Assembly (NCBI GenBank): GCA_040830565.1
Contig: JBFOMC010000202.1
Span: 1 to 14,937 of the forward strand
Origin: JAFMPW01 sp040830565
Lineage (GTDB): Bacteria; Bacteroidota; Bacteroidia; Flavobacteriales; Flavobacteriaceae
Length of the DNA stretch: 14,937 nucleotides
Direction of reading: 5' to 3'
In this document: one piece after another, positions 1 to 8,281 of the stretch
How the letters are laid out: each line of letters starts with the position of its first letter
How positions within the stretch are numbered: position 1 is the stretch's first letter
The notes under the pieces: model-generated
Databases searched by the model: none
What the model was told of the DNA's origin: nothing
What the model saw: only the letters and a program-made list of their open reading frames with translations
Translations under genes and position numbers: made by a program

Positions 1-414
1 GATCCTAACTGGGGACAATCTGGCCATATGATGGTCAATACTGCCTACGATCCCGGTGACGGGAATCTGGCACTGGCCTATCCTAATTTTAATTTCCAGG
101 GAACAGACTTCTCTGGTAATGCTCAGGACGCCTCGGCCATGGAGTTCCTTCATGTAGATATTTGGGTGCCTACCGGTACAGATAGGCAGGTAAAAGTAAG
201 CCCTATAAATACCGGAACCGGTGCTGGGGAGGTATTGGTAGAAGTTCCTATCACTCCGGGTGCCTGGAACAGTGTAGACCTGCCCATTGGGGATTTTACG
301 GGTATGACCTGGGATCAGGTGATTCAAATGAAATTTGATGGACAATTTAATGGAGACGGCAGTGGTAACACCACACCTTATGATATATATCTTGATAACA
401 TTTACTTCTACAAA
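1..414 (+). repeat. Tandem module, copy 1
   Basis: First copy of an in-frame repeat with a period of 534 nt (178 codons). It aligns without gaps to nt 535-948. By eye I count 344 of 414 identical bases (83%) and 127 of 138 identical residues (92%). The copy probably begins left of the window, because copy 2 has further module sequence upstream of its aligned part. Confidence 0.9.
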
Positions 415-951
415 GCGGCCAGTGGCGGTGGCAGTGCACCTACAAGTTCAGCCCCTGTACCTCCTGCCAGAGATGCAGCAGATGTGATCTCGATCTTTGG
501 AGAAACCTATTCCAATATCTCCGGAATAGATTACGATCCTAATTGGGGACAGTCTGGTCATATGATGGTCAACACCGGTTTTGACCCGGGTGACGGTAAC
601 CTGGCACTAGCCTATCCCAACTTCAACTACCAGGGAACCGATTTCTCGGGCAACGCACAAGACGCCTCAGCCATGCAGTTCCTGCACGTTGACATTTGGG
701 TGCCTTCAGGTACAGACAGGCAGGTAAAAGTGAGCCCTATAAACAGCGGTACAGGCGCTGGTGAAGTATTAGTAGTTGTGCCACTGACTCCGGGCGCCTG
801 GAACAGTGTTGATCTGCCCATTGGGGATTTTACCGGAATGACCTGGGATCAGGTGATTCAAATGAAGTTCGATGGGCAATTTAACGGAGACGGTAGCGCT
901 AATACGACCTCTTTTGACATCTATCTTGATAACATTTATTTCTACAAATAA
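1..951 (+). CDS. Surface glycan-binding-type protein with tandem modules (5' end missing)
   Basis: The reading frame is open from the first base and ends with TAA at 949-951, so the true start lies left of the window. What is visible is a 138-residue module (nt 1-414, its beginning cut off), a flexible Gly/Ser/Pro/Thr/Ala-rich linker, and a second complete module that opens near nt 481 with DVISIFGETYSNISG and ends exactly at the stop. The module is rich in Gly, Asp, aromatics and predicted beta-strands, ending in an LDNIYFYK strand, and looks like the non-catalytic beta-sandwich modules attached to flavobacterial laminarinases and SusE-like surface proteins. No catalytic motif is visible. 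The GH16 gene follows after 17 nt, which suggests a role in beta-glucan capture at the cell surface. The missing N-terminus could instead carry a catalytic domain, making this a multimodular enzyme. Carbohydrate binding is inferred from context and module type. Confidence 0.7.
   Translation, partial: DPNWGQSGHMMVNTAYDPGDGNLALAYPNFNFQGTDFSGNAQDASAMEFLHVDIWVPTGTDRQVKVSPINTGTGAGEVLVEVPITPGAWNSVDLPIGDFTGMTWDQVIQMKFDGQFNGDGSGNTTPYDIYLDNIYFYKAASGGGSAPTSSAPVPPARDAADVISIFGETYSNISGIDYDPNWGQSGHMMVNTGFDPGDGNLALAYPNFNYQGTDFSGNAQDASAMQFLHVDIWVPSGTDRQVKVSPINSGTGAGEVLVVVPLTPGAWNSVDLPIGDFTGMTWDQVIQMKFDGQFNGDGSANTTSFDIYLDNIYFYK
535..948 (+). repeat. Tandem module, copy 2
   Basis: Second copy of the 138-codon repeat. 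The eleven residue differences from copy 1 are mostly conservative (Y/F, T/S, I/L, E/Q, A/G), while most base differences are silent third-position changes. Confidence 0.9.
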
Positions 952-968
952 AAAAGGAAAAAGCAGTT

Positions 969-1799
969 ATGAAAATCACGAATTTAAAATGTATAGTAGC
1001 TCTACTAACAGTTAGTCTGTTTTTAGGCAATGGTTGTACCGAAGATGACGGATTACCACAAAGAAGTTTTCAATTAGTCTGGGAAGACCAATTTGACGGA
1101 ACAGCCGGCTCCTCTCCGGATGCATCCAAGTGGAATTTTGATATTGGAACAGGTGATAACGGTTGGGGAAATCAGGAACTACAATACTATTCTGATCGCC
1201 CTGAAAATATTGCTTTAGACGGAAATGGCAATCTTGTCATAACGGCCATCGCTGAGAGTTTTCAAGGACAGCCCTACTCCTCGGCCCGTATAAATACGAA
1301 AGGGCTTTTTGAGCAAAGGTACGGGCGAGTAGAAGCGCGCCTTAAAACCCCTTTTGGCCCTGGCATGTGGCCCGCATTCTGGCTACTAGGAAACGATATT
1401 GATACAGTGGGTTGGCCGCAATGCGGAGAAATTGACGTCATGGAACTTAGAGGTCAGGAACCGAGCCTTATTCACGGCTCGGTCCATGGTCCGGGGTATT
1501 CCGGAGGAGACGCAGTCACGGACAGTTTTGAATTGGAGGACGCTCGTTTCGACACTGATTTTTACGTTTATGCCATTGAATGGGGAGAGAATTATGTTGA
1601 GTATTACGTGAATGATAGACTTTACCAAAGAATTACCCCTGCCGATGTTCCCGGAGAATGGGTATATGACCATTCATTCTTTATTATTCTGAATGTGGCA
1701 GTTGGCGGTACCTTTGTAGGCTTTCCCAGCCCGACCGGTACACGCTTTCCTCAGACCATGGTCGTTGATTACGTAAAGGTCTATCAGGAAGTGAATTAA
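969..1799 (+). CDS. GH16 endo-beta-1,3-glucanase (laminarinase), lipoprotein
   Basis: Secreted glycoside hydrolase of family 16, expected to cut internal beta-1,3 bonds in laminarin-type glucan. It begins with a hydrophobic signal sequence and a probable lipidated cysteine at residue 23 (LGNGC). The next residues T-E-D-D are acidic, resembling the lipoprotein export signal of Bacteroidota, so I infer display on the outer face of the outer membrane. The GH16 catalytic motif ExDxxE is intact at E154, D156 and E159 (GEIDVMELRG), preceded by the substrate-cleft WPAFWLLG at about 134. The HGSVHGPGYSGG segment after the catalytic motif is typical of bacterial laminarinases. At 276 residues it is a lone catalytic domain. 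An A/G-rich stretch (aaaaggaaa) precedes the ATG, 17 nt after the upstream gene. Lichenase activity on mixed-linkage glucan is an alternative. Confidence 0.93.
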   Translation: MKITNLKCIVALLTVSLFLGNGCTEDDGLPQRSFQLVWEDQFDGTAGSSPDASKWNFDIGTGDNGWGNQELQYYSDRPENIALDGNGNLVITAIAESFQGQPYSSARINTKGLFEQRYGRVEARLKTPFGPGMWPAFWLLGNDIDTVGWPQCGEIDVMELRGQEPSLIHGSVHGPGYSGGDAVTDSFELEDARFDTDFYVYAIEWGENYVEYYVNDRLYQRITPADVPGEWVYDHSFFIILNVAVGGTFVGFPSPTGTRFPQTMVVDYVKVYQEVN

Positions 1800-1810
1800 G
1801 CAGATTTCCG

Positions 1811-1828
1811 GCCTAAATAAATTTAGGC
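1811..1828 (+). terminator. Short perfect inverted repeat after the GH16 gene
   Basis: GCCTAAAT, two bases, then ATTTAGGC, starting 12 nt after the GH16 stop codon and lying in the largest gap (110 nt) of the first half of the gene run. No clear T-run follows, so it may be an mRNA 3'-end stabiliser, a processing site or a weak attenuator rather than a true intrinsic terminator. Confidence 0.4.
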
Positions 1829-1909
1829 TAACTTGTTACAAATCAAAAAGTAAAGTTGCTCATCCCCCTGAGTTTGAAAGAGCTATTTAGTCAATAGAAG
1901 CACAATAAA

Positions 1910-3448
1910 ATGTCAGCAGATATCAAGATTCAAATGAACAGGCCTTACACCGTTCTAATAAGTTTAATTGTTGCTCTAGGCGGATTTTTATTAGGCTTTG
2001 ACAGCGCTGTAATCTCTGGAGCTGTAAAAGGGATCACAGACTATTTCAACATGACCGACGCCATGCTTGGTTTTGCCGTGGGCTGCGTAATTTTCGGTGC
2101 TATGGCAGGGAACCTTATGGCCGGACCTTTGGCCGACAGGTTTGGAAGAAAGCATGTGCTGATCGCGGTTGCAGGTCTCTTTGCAATATCGGCCAGTTGG
2201 TCAGCTCTGGCGACCGGATATACAGAATTCATCATTGCGAGGATTATAGGCGGAATTGGTATAGGCGGGGCCATCCTCATCGCACCAATTTATATTGCGG
2301 AAATTGCACCTCCTAAATTGCGCGGAAGTTTAGTTTCCTTCAACCAACTAAATATTGTCATCGGAATCTCAGTAGCTTATTTCTCCAACTACTTTTTGGT
2401 GAACTACGGAGAGGAAAGTTGGCGATGGATGCTCGGAGTAGAGGCCATTCCCGCAATCATCTACTTATTATCATTATTTACAGTTCCCAAAAGTCCAAGG
2501 TGGCTTATTCTTAAGCTAAACAAGGTTAAATTGGCACGGAAGATCTTGCAGAAAATTGGAGGTGGGGAATATGCAGAAATAACCATTTCGGAAATTCAAC
2601 GTGGGCAACAGGAAAAAGAAGAAAAAGGAGTTTTGGCAGACCTTTTTAAAAGTAAATACGCCACCATCATGATCATTGCGCTGGGTATTGCCTTCTTTCA
2701 ACAAATAACTGGGATCAACGCTATTTTTTACTATGCCCCAACCATCTTTGAACAAGCCGGTGGAAGTACAGATTCTTCCTTCCTTCAGGCCATCGTAGTA
2801 GGATTAACCAATTTAGTCTTTACGCTGGTGGCCATTTGGCTTATAGACAGGTTAGGTCGGAAACCCCTGCTACTCATAGGCACAAGCTTTATGACCTTAG
2901 CCCTGTTGCTAGCTGCACTTGCTTTTAACAATGCTACGTACAATTTTAATGAAACCACATTAGAGAAATTGGGAGATGCTAAAACAGCACTGGCTCTGGC
3001 AGAATTAGAAGGGCAGTCCTTTGACGGTCAGGCTGACCTTTTTCAGGCCATAGAGAGCAAGCTAACCGAAGAAGAGTTCACTAATTTTAAGCGCAATCAA
3101 ATAACCAATTTCATCTCTATTAATGCTACTTTGGTCTTGGTAGCCATATTGCTTTACGTTGCAGCATTTGCTATTTCCTTAGGCCCTGTGATGTGGACGC
3201 TGATCTCCGAGATATTCCCTAGCAAAATAAAAGGTATAGCCATCTCTGTAGTTGGTTTTTTCAATTCCCTGGTAAGTTTTTCCGTAACACAGGTATTTCC
3301 CTGGGAATTGTCAAACCTGGGCCCTACGGCAACTTTTGCCATCTATGCCCTGCTGTCTTTTTTAGCAATCTTCTTTGTATATAAGTATGTTATAGAAACA
3401 AAAGGTAAAACCCTGGAAGAAGTAGAGCAACTATTGATCAAATCTTAA
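1910..3448 (+). CDS. MFS sugar porter (SP family) permease
   Basis: Inner-membrane transporter of the major facilitator superfamily, sugar porter family, most likely a proton-coupled importer of glucose or short glucan products. Family signatures are all present: DRFGRK at residue 76, PKSPRW at 193 (normally PESPRW), QQITGINAIFYYAP at 264, DRLGRK at 313 and ETKGKT at 496. Roughly twelve hydrophobic segments are visible. At 512 residues it is slightly longer than usual because of a polar, charged insertion at about residues 340-397, between helices 9 and 10, which should face the periplasm. The next gene starts 15 nt downstream, so the permease is probably co-transcribed with the phosphorylase, fitting supply of substrate to a cytoplasmic enzyme. 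The start at 1910 is the first in-frame ATG that fits; a second ATG at codon 9 is possible. The substrate cannot be read from the sequence. Confidence 0.92.
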   Translation: MSADIKIQMNRPYTVLISLIVALGGFLLGFDSAVISGAVKGITDYFNMTDAMLGFAVGCVIFGAMAGNLMAGPLADRFGRKHVLIAVAGLFAISASWSALATGYTEFIIARIIGGIGIGGAILIAPIYIAEIAPPKLRGSLVSFNQLNIVIGISVAYFSNYFLVNYGEESWRWMLGVEAIPAIIYLLSLFTVPKSPRWLILKLNKVKLARKILQKIGGGEYAEITISEIQRGQQEKEEKGVLADLFKSKYATIMIIALGIAFFQQITGINAIFYYAPTIFEQAGGSTDSSFLQAIVVGLTNLVFTLVAIWLIDRLGRKPLLLIGTSFMTLALLLAALAFNNATYNFNETTLEKLGDAKTALALAELEGQSFDGQADLFQAIESKLTEEEFTNFKRNQITNFISINATLVLVAILLYVAAFAISLGPVMWTLISEIFPSKIKGIAISVVGFFNSLVSFSVTQVFPWELSNLGPTATFAIYALLSFLAIFFVYKYVIETKGKTLEEVEQLLIKS

Positions 3449-3463
3449 AGCATAATCAATCAA

Positions 3464-6400
3464 ATGACGCATCAGTCTATCACCATAGCAGCCACTCCAA
3501 ATAGTTCGCCTAAAGCCCACATCAGTTATGTTCAAATTAGGAATGAAGGCTACTTTAAAATTTCCGACAGTGATACCATGCGGCCTTTTTTCATGAGTAT
3601 TGTCAGCGACTCCAACCACTGGATGTTTATGTCGAGTAATGGAGGACTAACAGCTGGCAGAAAAAATTCTGAGTATGCATTATTTCCATACTATACGGAT
3701 GATAAAATCACGGAGTCTTCAGAAATAACAGGAGGTAAAAGCATCTTTAGGATAGAGCTAGGCGGTAAATCACTACTTTGGGAACCCTTTTCTGACAGGA
3801 ATAAGGGATCGTACAAGTTGCGAAGGAATATCTATAAAAACAGTCTGGGAAATAAGATCATATTTGAAGAGATAAATCAGGATCTCGGACTTTCCTTCAG
3901 ATGCCAATGGCAATCTAGCAACACCTACGGCTTTATAAGAAGGTCAACATTGGTTAACCTTTCTGACGAAAAGAAAAGTCTTAGCGTTTTAGATGGAATT
4001 CAAAACCTTGTCCCCTATGGGGTAAGCAGTGATGTCCAAAATAAGTCGAGCAATCTAGTAGACGCCTACAAACGCAGTGAACTCATCAAAAAGACCGGCC
4101 TGGGTATCTATGCGCTCAGCGCAATCATTGTTGATAAGGCTGAACCCAGTGAAGCCCTCAAAGCTAATATCGCTTGGTCTCTCGGACTTAAAAACCCCAA
4201 GTATTTATTGTCCTCTCTTCAACTAGAGAATTTCAGAAATGGTATCTCGCTTAAAGAAGAGGAAGATATCAAAGCAGAAAAAGGAGCCTATTTCGTAAAC
4301 ACAGATATGGTGCTCGGCGCAGCTGACTCCCAAGAGTGGATGATCATTGCCAATGTAAACCAGGACCATGCAGACATTGCACAACTAAACGCCGCAATAC
4401 AAGAAGACCATCAATTGTCTCAAAAAGTGGAAGAAGATATTGAATTAGGTAGTAAAAATCTCAGAGGTCTTTGTGCTGCTTCTGATGGGTTACAGCTGAG
4501 CGCCGACATCCTTAGAAACACCAGGCATTTTTCAAATACCTTGTTCAACATCATGCGAGGCGGCATATTTGACCATAATTATGATATTGAGAAATGGGAT
4601 TTTAGAAATTATCTGCTCAAGGCCAACAAAGAGGTTTTTGGGAATTTTGAGGATAACTTAAAAACTCTACCTGAGCTTTTCAGCGCCGCGGCATTAAAAA
4701 GCTTCGGACAAGAGAGTGAAAGTCCTCATTTAAATAGACTTTGTCTTGAATATTTACCCTTAAAATTCAGCCGAAGACATGGGGATCCGAGCAGGCCGTG
4801 GAATAGATTCTCTATTAACACCCGTAGTGAAGTAGACGGTTCAAAAATCCTGGATTATGAAGGAAATTGGAGAGATATCTTTCAGAACTGGGAAGCCCTG
4901 GCGCATTCATATCCCGAATTCACCGAGAATATGATGCACAAATTTCTAAATGCCTCCACCTTTGAAGGTTATAATCCCTATCGGGTAACAAAGGATGGTT
5001 TTGATTGGGAGATTATCGAACCAGACGATCCCTGGTCCTATATTGGGTATTGGGGAGATCATCAGATCATCTATCTGCTTAAGTTTTTGGAGATCATTCA
5101 CAATTATTACCCGGGACAATTAGAAGATTATTTTAGCAAAGACCTATTTGTTTATGCCAGGGTACCATATAAGATAAAAGGGTACAAAGACATCCTTAAG
5201 AATCCAAAAGATACCATTGATTTTGATCATGCCATGGATAAAGAAATCAGGCAGGAGCGAAAAAGTATTGGGGCAGATGGAGCACTTTTAAAAAATAACT
5301 CCGGGGTCATACATCAGGTAAACTTTATCGAGAAAATCTTAGCCACCGTTCTGTGTAAATTATCCAATTTTATCCCTGAGGCGGGTATCTGGCTGAATAC
5401 GCAACGGCCAGAATGGAATGATGCCAATAATGCTTTGGTGGGTAATGGTGTTTCTATGGTAACTCTTTACTATTTAAGGCGTTTTCTAAAATTCTTTGAG
5501 CTACTTCTTTCTTCTACTGCCTTAGAAGAGTTTTATATATCAGAAGAACTTGTCAGATGCTATATGAGCATCGCTTCTGCCTTTGTAAAACATAAACAGC
5601 TCCTAGATGGGAAAATAGGAGATAGAGAACGTAAGAGTATTTTGGATGCAGTGGGGGAAGCCGGGAGCGATTACCGCCTTGGGATATATGAGCGTTCATT
5701 CTCTGGGGAGAAAGAGGGTGTCTCATTGGCTCATTTACAGGATTTTGTTGGGCTTGCCCTTCAATATCTTGAACATTCAATAAGAGCGAACAAACGTGAT
5801 GAAGGGATGTACCATGCCTATAACCTGATGACAGTGGAAAATGAAAAAGAAGTTTCAATTTCTTATTTAGGCGAAATGTTGGAAGGCCAGGTGGCGGTAC
5901 TAAGTTCCGGTTACCTGTCGTCAAAGGAAAATCTTGCGGTATTGGACGGCCTAAAAGGTAGTCGTCTTTTCAGAGCAGATCAGTACAGTTATCTGCTGTA
6001 CCCCAATAAAGATCTGCCTCGCTTTACTGAAAAGAACAATATTGATGAAAGGTTAATTGCCAAATCTGCCCTACTTCAACAAATGGCGGCAGACGGCCAT
6101 ACCACGATTGTCAAAAAAGATGGGACGGGCAACTATCATTTCAATGGAAATTTTAACAATGGGCAAGATCTTCAAAAGGCCCTGGATCAGTTGGCCGATT
6201 CTGAGTATTCAGAACTGGCTATAAAAGACCGGCAGATCATTTTAGATATTTTTGAAGAAGTGTTCAATCACAAAGCCTTTACGGGAAGATCGGGAACCTT
6301 TTTCGGCTATGAAGGTCTGGGTTCTATATACTGGCATATGGTCTCCAAACTCTTACTTGCCACACAGGAATGTTGTTTAAAAGCAGTAGATTCCAAAGAA

Positions 6401-6931
6401 AGTGCGGAAATAACAGGTGGATTATTTGCACATTACTACGAAATAAATGAAGGCATTGGAGTTCATAAACCCCCTAGTCTCTATGGGGCTTTTCCTACTG
6501 ACCCCTATTCTCATACCCCGGCGGGAAAGGGCGCCCAGCAACCCGGGATGACCGGACAGGTAAAGGAAGACATCTTATGCAGGATGGGAGAACTTGGGGT
6601 TTCCGTAAGGGGAGGCAGGCTACATTTTGATCCTTGTCTACTTAGGAAAGAAGAATTTATCATGGAGCCGCGGAATTTCACCTATGTCAATGTGCATTCT
6701 GAAACAAAAGAGCTTCAGCTTGAAAGTGGATCCCTTTCTTTTACCTATTGTCAGGTGCCTGTAGTATATCAGCTGGCCACTGTAACCGGGATCGAATTGG
6801 TGCTTAAAAGTGGGCAGGTCACCTACTTGGACGGAACTCAGATCGGAGAAGAGATGAGTAGGAAAGTTTTTGAAAGGTCTGATGAAATTGTCAGAATCCA
6901 TGTTCAAATTAAAGATGAAATACTAAGATGA
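3464..6931 (+). CDS. GH94-like phosphorylase, probable GH149 beta-1,3-oligoglucan phosphorylase
   Basis: Large cytoplasmic enzyme (1155 residues, no signal peptide) expected to phosphorolyse beta-1,3-glucan oligosaccharides from the non-reducing end to alpha-glucose-1-phosphate and a shortened chain. Seen: an N-terminal beta-rich region, then an alpha-helical region with GDPSRPWNRF at 440-449, the EWNDANN motif whose Asp653 matches the GH94-type catalytic acid, an SGTFFGYEGLGSIYWH segment around 943-958, and a C-terminal GMTGQVKED segment at 1028-1036 followed by LGVSVRGGRLHFDPCLL, matching the TG phosphate-binding motif and the DP(C/S)xP-type ending of GH94 proteins. GH94 disaccharide phosphorylases are about 800 residues and GH161 proteins are also shorter. 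GH149, founded on a Euglena beta-1,3-glucan phosphorylase and bacterial relatives, is about 1100-1200, so length and context favour GH149. It lies 15 nt after the permease and 18 nt before GH17. Superfamily membership is near certain; the exact family is an inference. Confidence 0.85.
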   Translation: MTHQSITIAATPNSSPKAHISYVQIRNEGYFKISDSDTMRPFFMSIVSDSNHWMFMSSNGGLTAGRKNSEYALFPYYTDDKITESSEITGGKSIFRIELGGKSLLWEPFSDRNKGSYKLRRNIYKNSLGNKIIFEEINQDLGLSFRCQWQSSNTYGFIRRSTLVNLSDEKKSLSVLDGIQNLVPYGVSSDVQNKSSNLVDAYKRSELIKKTGLGIYALSAIIVDKAEPSEALKANIAWSLGLKNPKYLLSSLQLENFRNGISLKEEEDIKAEKGAYFVNTDMVLGAADSQEWMIIANVNQDHADIAQLNAAIQEDHQLSQKVEEDIELGSKNLRGLCAASDGLQLSADILRNTRHFSNTLFNIMRGGIFDHNYDIEKWDFRNYLLKANKEVFGNFEDNLKTLPELFSAAALKSFGQESESPHLNRLCLEYLPLKFSRRHGDPSRPWNRFSINTRSEVDGSKILDYEGNWRDIFQNWEALAHSYPEFTENMMHKFLNASTFEGYNPYRVTKDGFDWEIIEPDDPWSYIGYWGDHQIIYLLKFLEIIHNYYPGQLEDYFSKDLFVYARVPYKIKGYKDILKNPKDTIDFDHAMDKEIRQERKSIGADGALLKNNSGVIHQVNFIEKILATVLCKLSNFIPEAGIWLNTQRPEWNDANNALVGNGVSMVTLYYLRRFLKFFELLLSSTALEEFYISEELVRCYMSIASAFVKHKQLLDGKIGDRERKSILDAVGEAGSDYRLGIYERSFSGEKEGVSLAHLQDFVGLALQYLEHSIRANKRDEGMYHAYNLMTVENEKEVSISYLGEMLEGQVAVLSSGYLSSKENLAVLDGLKGSRLFRADQYSYLLYPNKDLPRFTEKNNIDERLIAKSALLQQMAADGHTTIVKKDGTGNYHFNGNFNNGQDLQKALDQLADSEYSELAIKDRQIILDIFEEVFNHKAFTGRSGTFFGYEGLGSIYWHMVSKLLLATQECCLKAVDSKESAEITGGLFAHYYEINEGIGVHKPPSLYGAFPTDPYSHTPAGKGAQQPGMTGQVKEDILCRMGELGVSVRGGRLHFDPCLLRKEEFIMEPRNFTYVNVHSETKELQLESGSLSFTYCQVPVVYQLATVTGIELVLKSGQVTYLDGTQIGEEMSRKVFERSDEIVRIHVQIKDEILR

Positions 6932-6949
6932 CGTGTAAACAAGGATCCC

Positions 6950-8242
6950 ATGAAAACCAAACTAAAAGTTATATTCACTGTATTTATATTAATTGTAAGC
7001 TTGGCTTGTAACAGTAAAAAGCAAAAACAAGAAGAACATCAATCTCAAACTAAGACAAAGATGACTGCCAAAGATATTTTAGGTAACCCGGATTATTTGG
7101 CCATGTCCTATGGAGGATACCGCCATGCTGATCACAGTATTGAACCAAGTTCGGAAGAACTTAAGGAAGACCTTAAGATCTTGGCTGCAATGGGTATAAA
7201 AATATTACGCACCTATAAGGTGCATAGGCCTCAGGCATCAAACCTCCTAAAGGCTATAAGCGAACTTAAAGAAGAGGATGCAAGTTTTGAAATGTATGTA
7301 ATGCTGGGAGCCTGGATAGATTGTAAAAATGCCTGGACAGGTTTGGAACCAAACCACGATCTGGAAAGTGAAAGGAATGCTGTTGAAATAGAAACAGCCG
7401 CTGCTCTGGCTAATCAATATCCTGATATTGTAAAGGTATTGGCTGTGGGCAACGAAGCCATGGTCAGATGGGCAGAAAGTTATTATGTGCAACCCTGGGT
7501 TATCTTGAAATGGGTAAATCATCTTCAAAAAATGAAAGAAGACGGGAAATTACCCAAGGATCTGTGGATTACCAGTTCAGATGATTTTTCTTCCTGGGGA
7601 GGCGGAGACCCGAGTTATCATACCGAAGATCTGAAAAAGCTCATGGAGGCAGTAGACTATATATCCTTGCACACCTACCCTTACCACAACACTCATTACA
7701 ATCCTGAGTTTTGGGGTACACCAGACGAGGAGGAAGGCTCGCCAGACAAGAAGAAAATTGATGCCGCAATGCTCCGTGCCTTGGAATTTGCTACAAAGCA
7801 GTACGATAGTGTTACCAATTATATGAAGAGCCTTGGTATTGACAAACCGGTTCACATAGGGGAAACCGGTTGGGCTACGGTTTCTAATGGACATTACGGC
7901 CCAAAAGGATCCAAGGCGACAGACGAGTATAAGGAGGCTGCCTATCATCAACATATTCGAAAATGGACCAATACCAACGGAATATCTTGCTTTTATTTTG
8001 AAGCATTTAATGAACCATGGAAAGATGCGAACAACAAAAAAGGATCTGAAAATCATTTTGGGTTGTTCACAGTAGACGGACAAGCAAAATACGCTTTATG
8101 GGAAGAGGTGGATAAGGGAACCTTTAAAGGCCTTACCCGTAACGGAAACCCAATTACCAAAACCTACAACGGTGATGAGAAAGCCTTATTGAAAGAGGTG
8201 CAAATACCCCCCTTAAGGCGAGACATTATGTCGGCCAATTAA
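6950..8242 (+). CDS. GH17 beta-1,3-glucanase/glucosidase, lipoprotein
   Basis: Family 17 glycoside hydrolase acting on beta-1,3-glucan chains, related in layout to the Formosa enzymes used for laminarin digestion. The N-terminus is basic and hydrophobic and ends at a probable lipidated Cys20 (VSLAC). The following N-S-K-K-Q-K is basic, unlike the acidic stretch after the GH16 lipid site, so I infer it stays on the periplasmic side. The acid/base is E169 in AVGNEAMVR and the nucleophile is E305 in IGETGW; ISLHTYPY and FYFEAFNEPWK are further conserved barrel segments. At 430 residues it is a single TIM-barrel domain with a charged linker after the lipid site. The gap to the phosphorylase gene is only 18 nt and holds an AAGGA just before the ATG, an uncommonly good ribosome-binding site for this phylum. 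Whether it acts as exo- or endo-enzyme is not visible. Confidence 0.92.
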   Translation: MKTKLKVIFTVFILIVSLACNSKKQKQEEHQSQTKTKMTAKDILGNPDYLAMSYGGYRHADHSIEPSSEELKEDLKILAAMGIKILRTYKVHRPQASNLLKAISELKEEDASFEMYVMLGAWIDCKNAWTGLEPNHDLESERNAVEIETAAALANQYPDIVKVLAVGNEAMVRWAESYYVQPWVILKWVNHLQKMKEDGKLPKDLWITSSDDFSSWGGGDPSYHTEDLKKLMEAVDYISLHTYPYHNTHYNPEFWGTPDEEEGSPDKKKIDAAMLRALEFATKQYDSVTNYMKSLGIDKPVHIGETGWATVSNGHYGPKGSKATDEYKEAAYHQHIRKWTNTNGISCFYFEAFNEPWKDANNKKGSENHFGLFTVDGQAKYALWEEVDKGTFKGLTRNGNPITKTYNGDEKALLKEVQIPPLRRDIMSAN

Positions 8243-8281
8243 GAGGCAACGACATTAGAGAACCAATGAAGCTCAAAGAGC

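Noticed and set aside
1386..1673. Open frames on either strand inside the GH16 gene
   Set aside because: They overlap a gene with an intact catalytic motif and encode no recognisable domain; they are shadow frames.
1832..1858. Candidate promoter before the SP permease (CTTG at 1832, TAAAGTTG at 1851)
   Set aside because: Spacing of 15 nt is short and both boxes are imperfect; such matches are common in AT-rich DNA.
3464..6931. Cyclic beta-1,2-glucan synthase-type (GH94/GT84) protein
   Set aside because: Those are far larger membrane proteins with a glycosyltransferase region; this protein has no membrane segments and lies in a degradative locus.
7577..8083. A 168-codon minus-strand open frame inside the first GH17 gene
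   Set aside because: Although fairly long and partly hydrophobic, it lies opposite a well-supported GH17 coding sequence, has no domain signature and no fitting neighbours.
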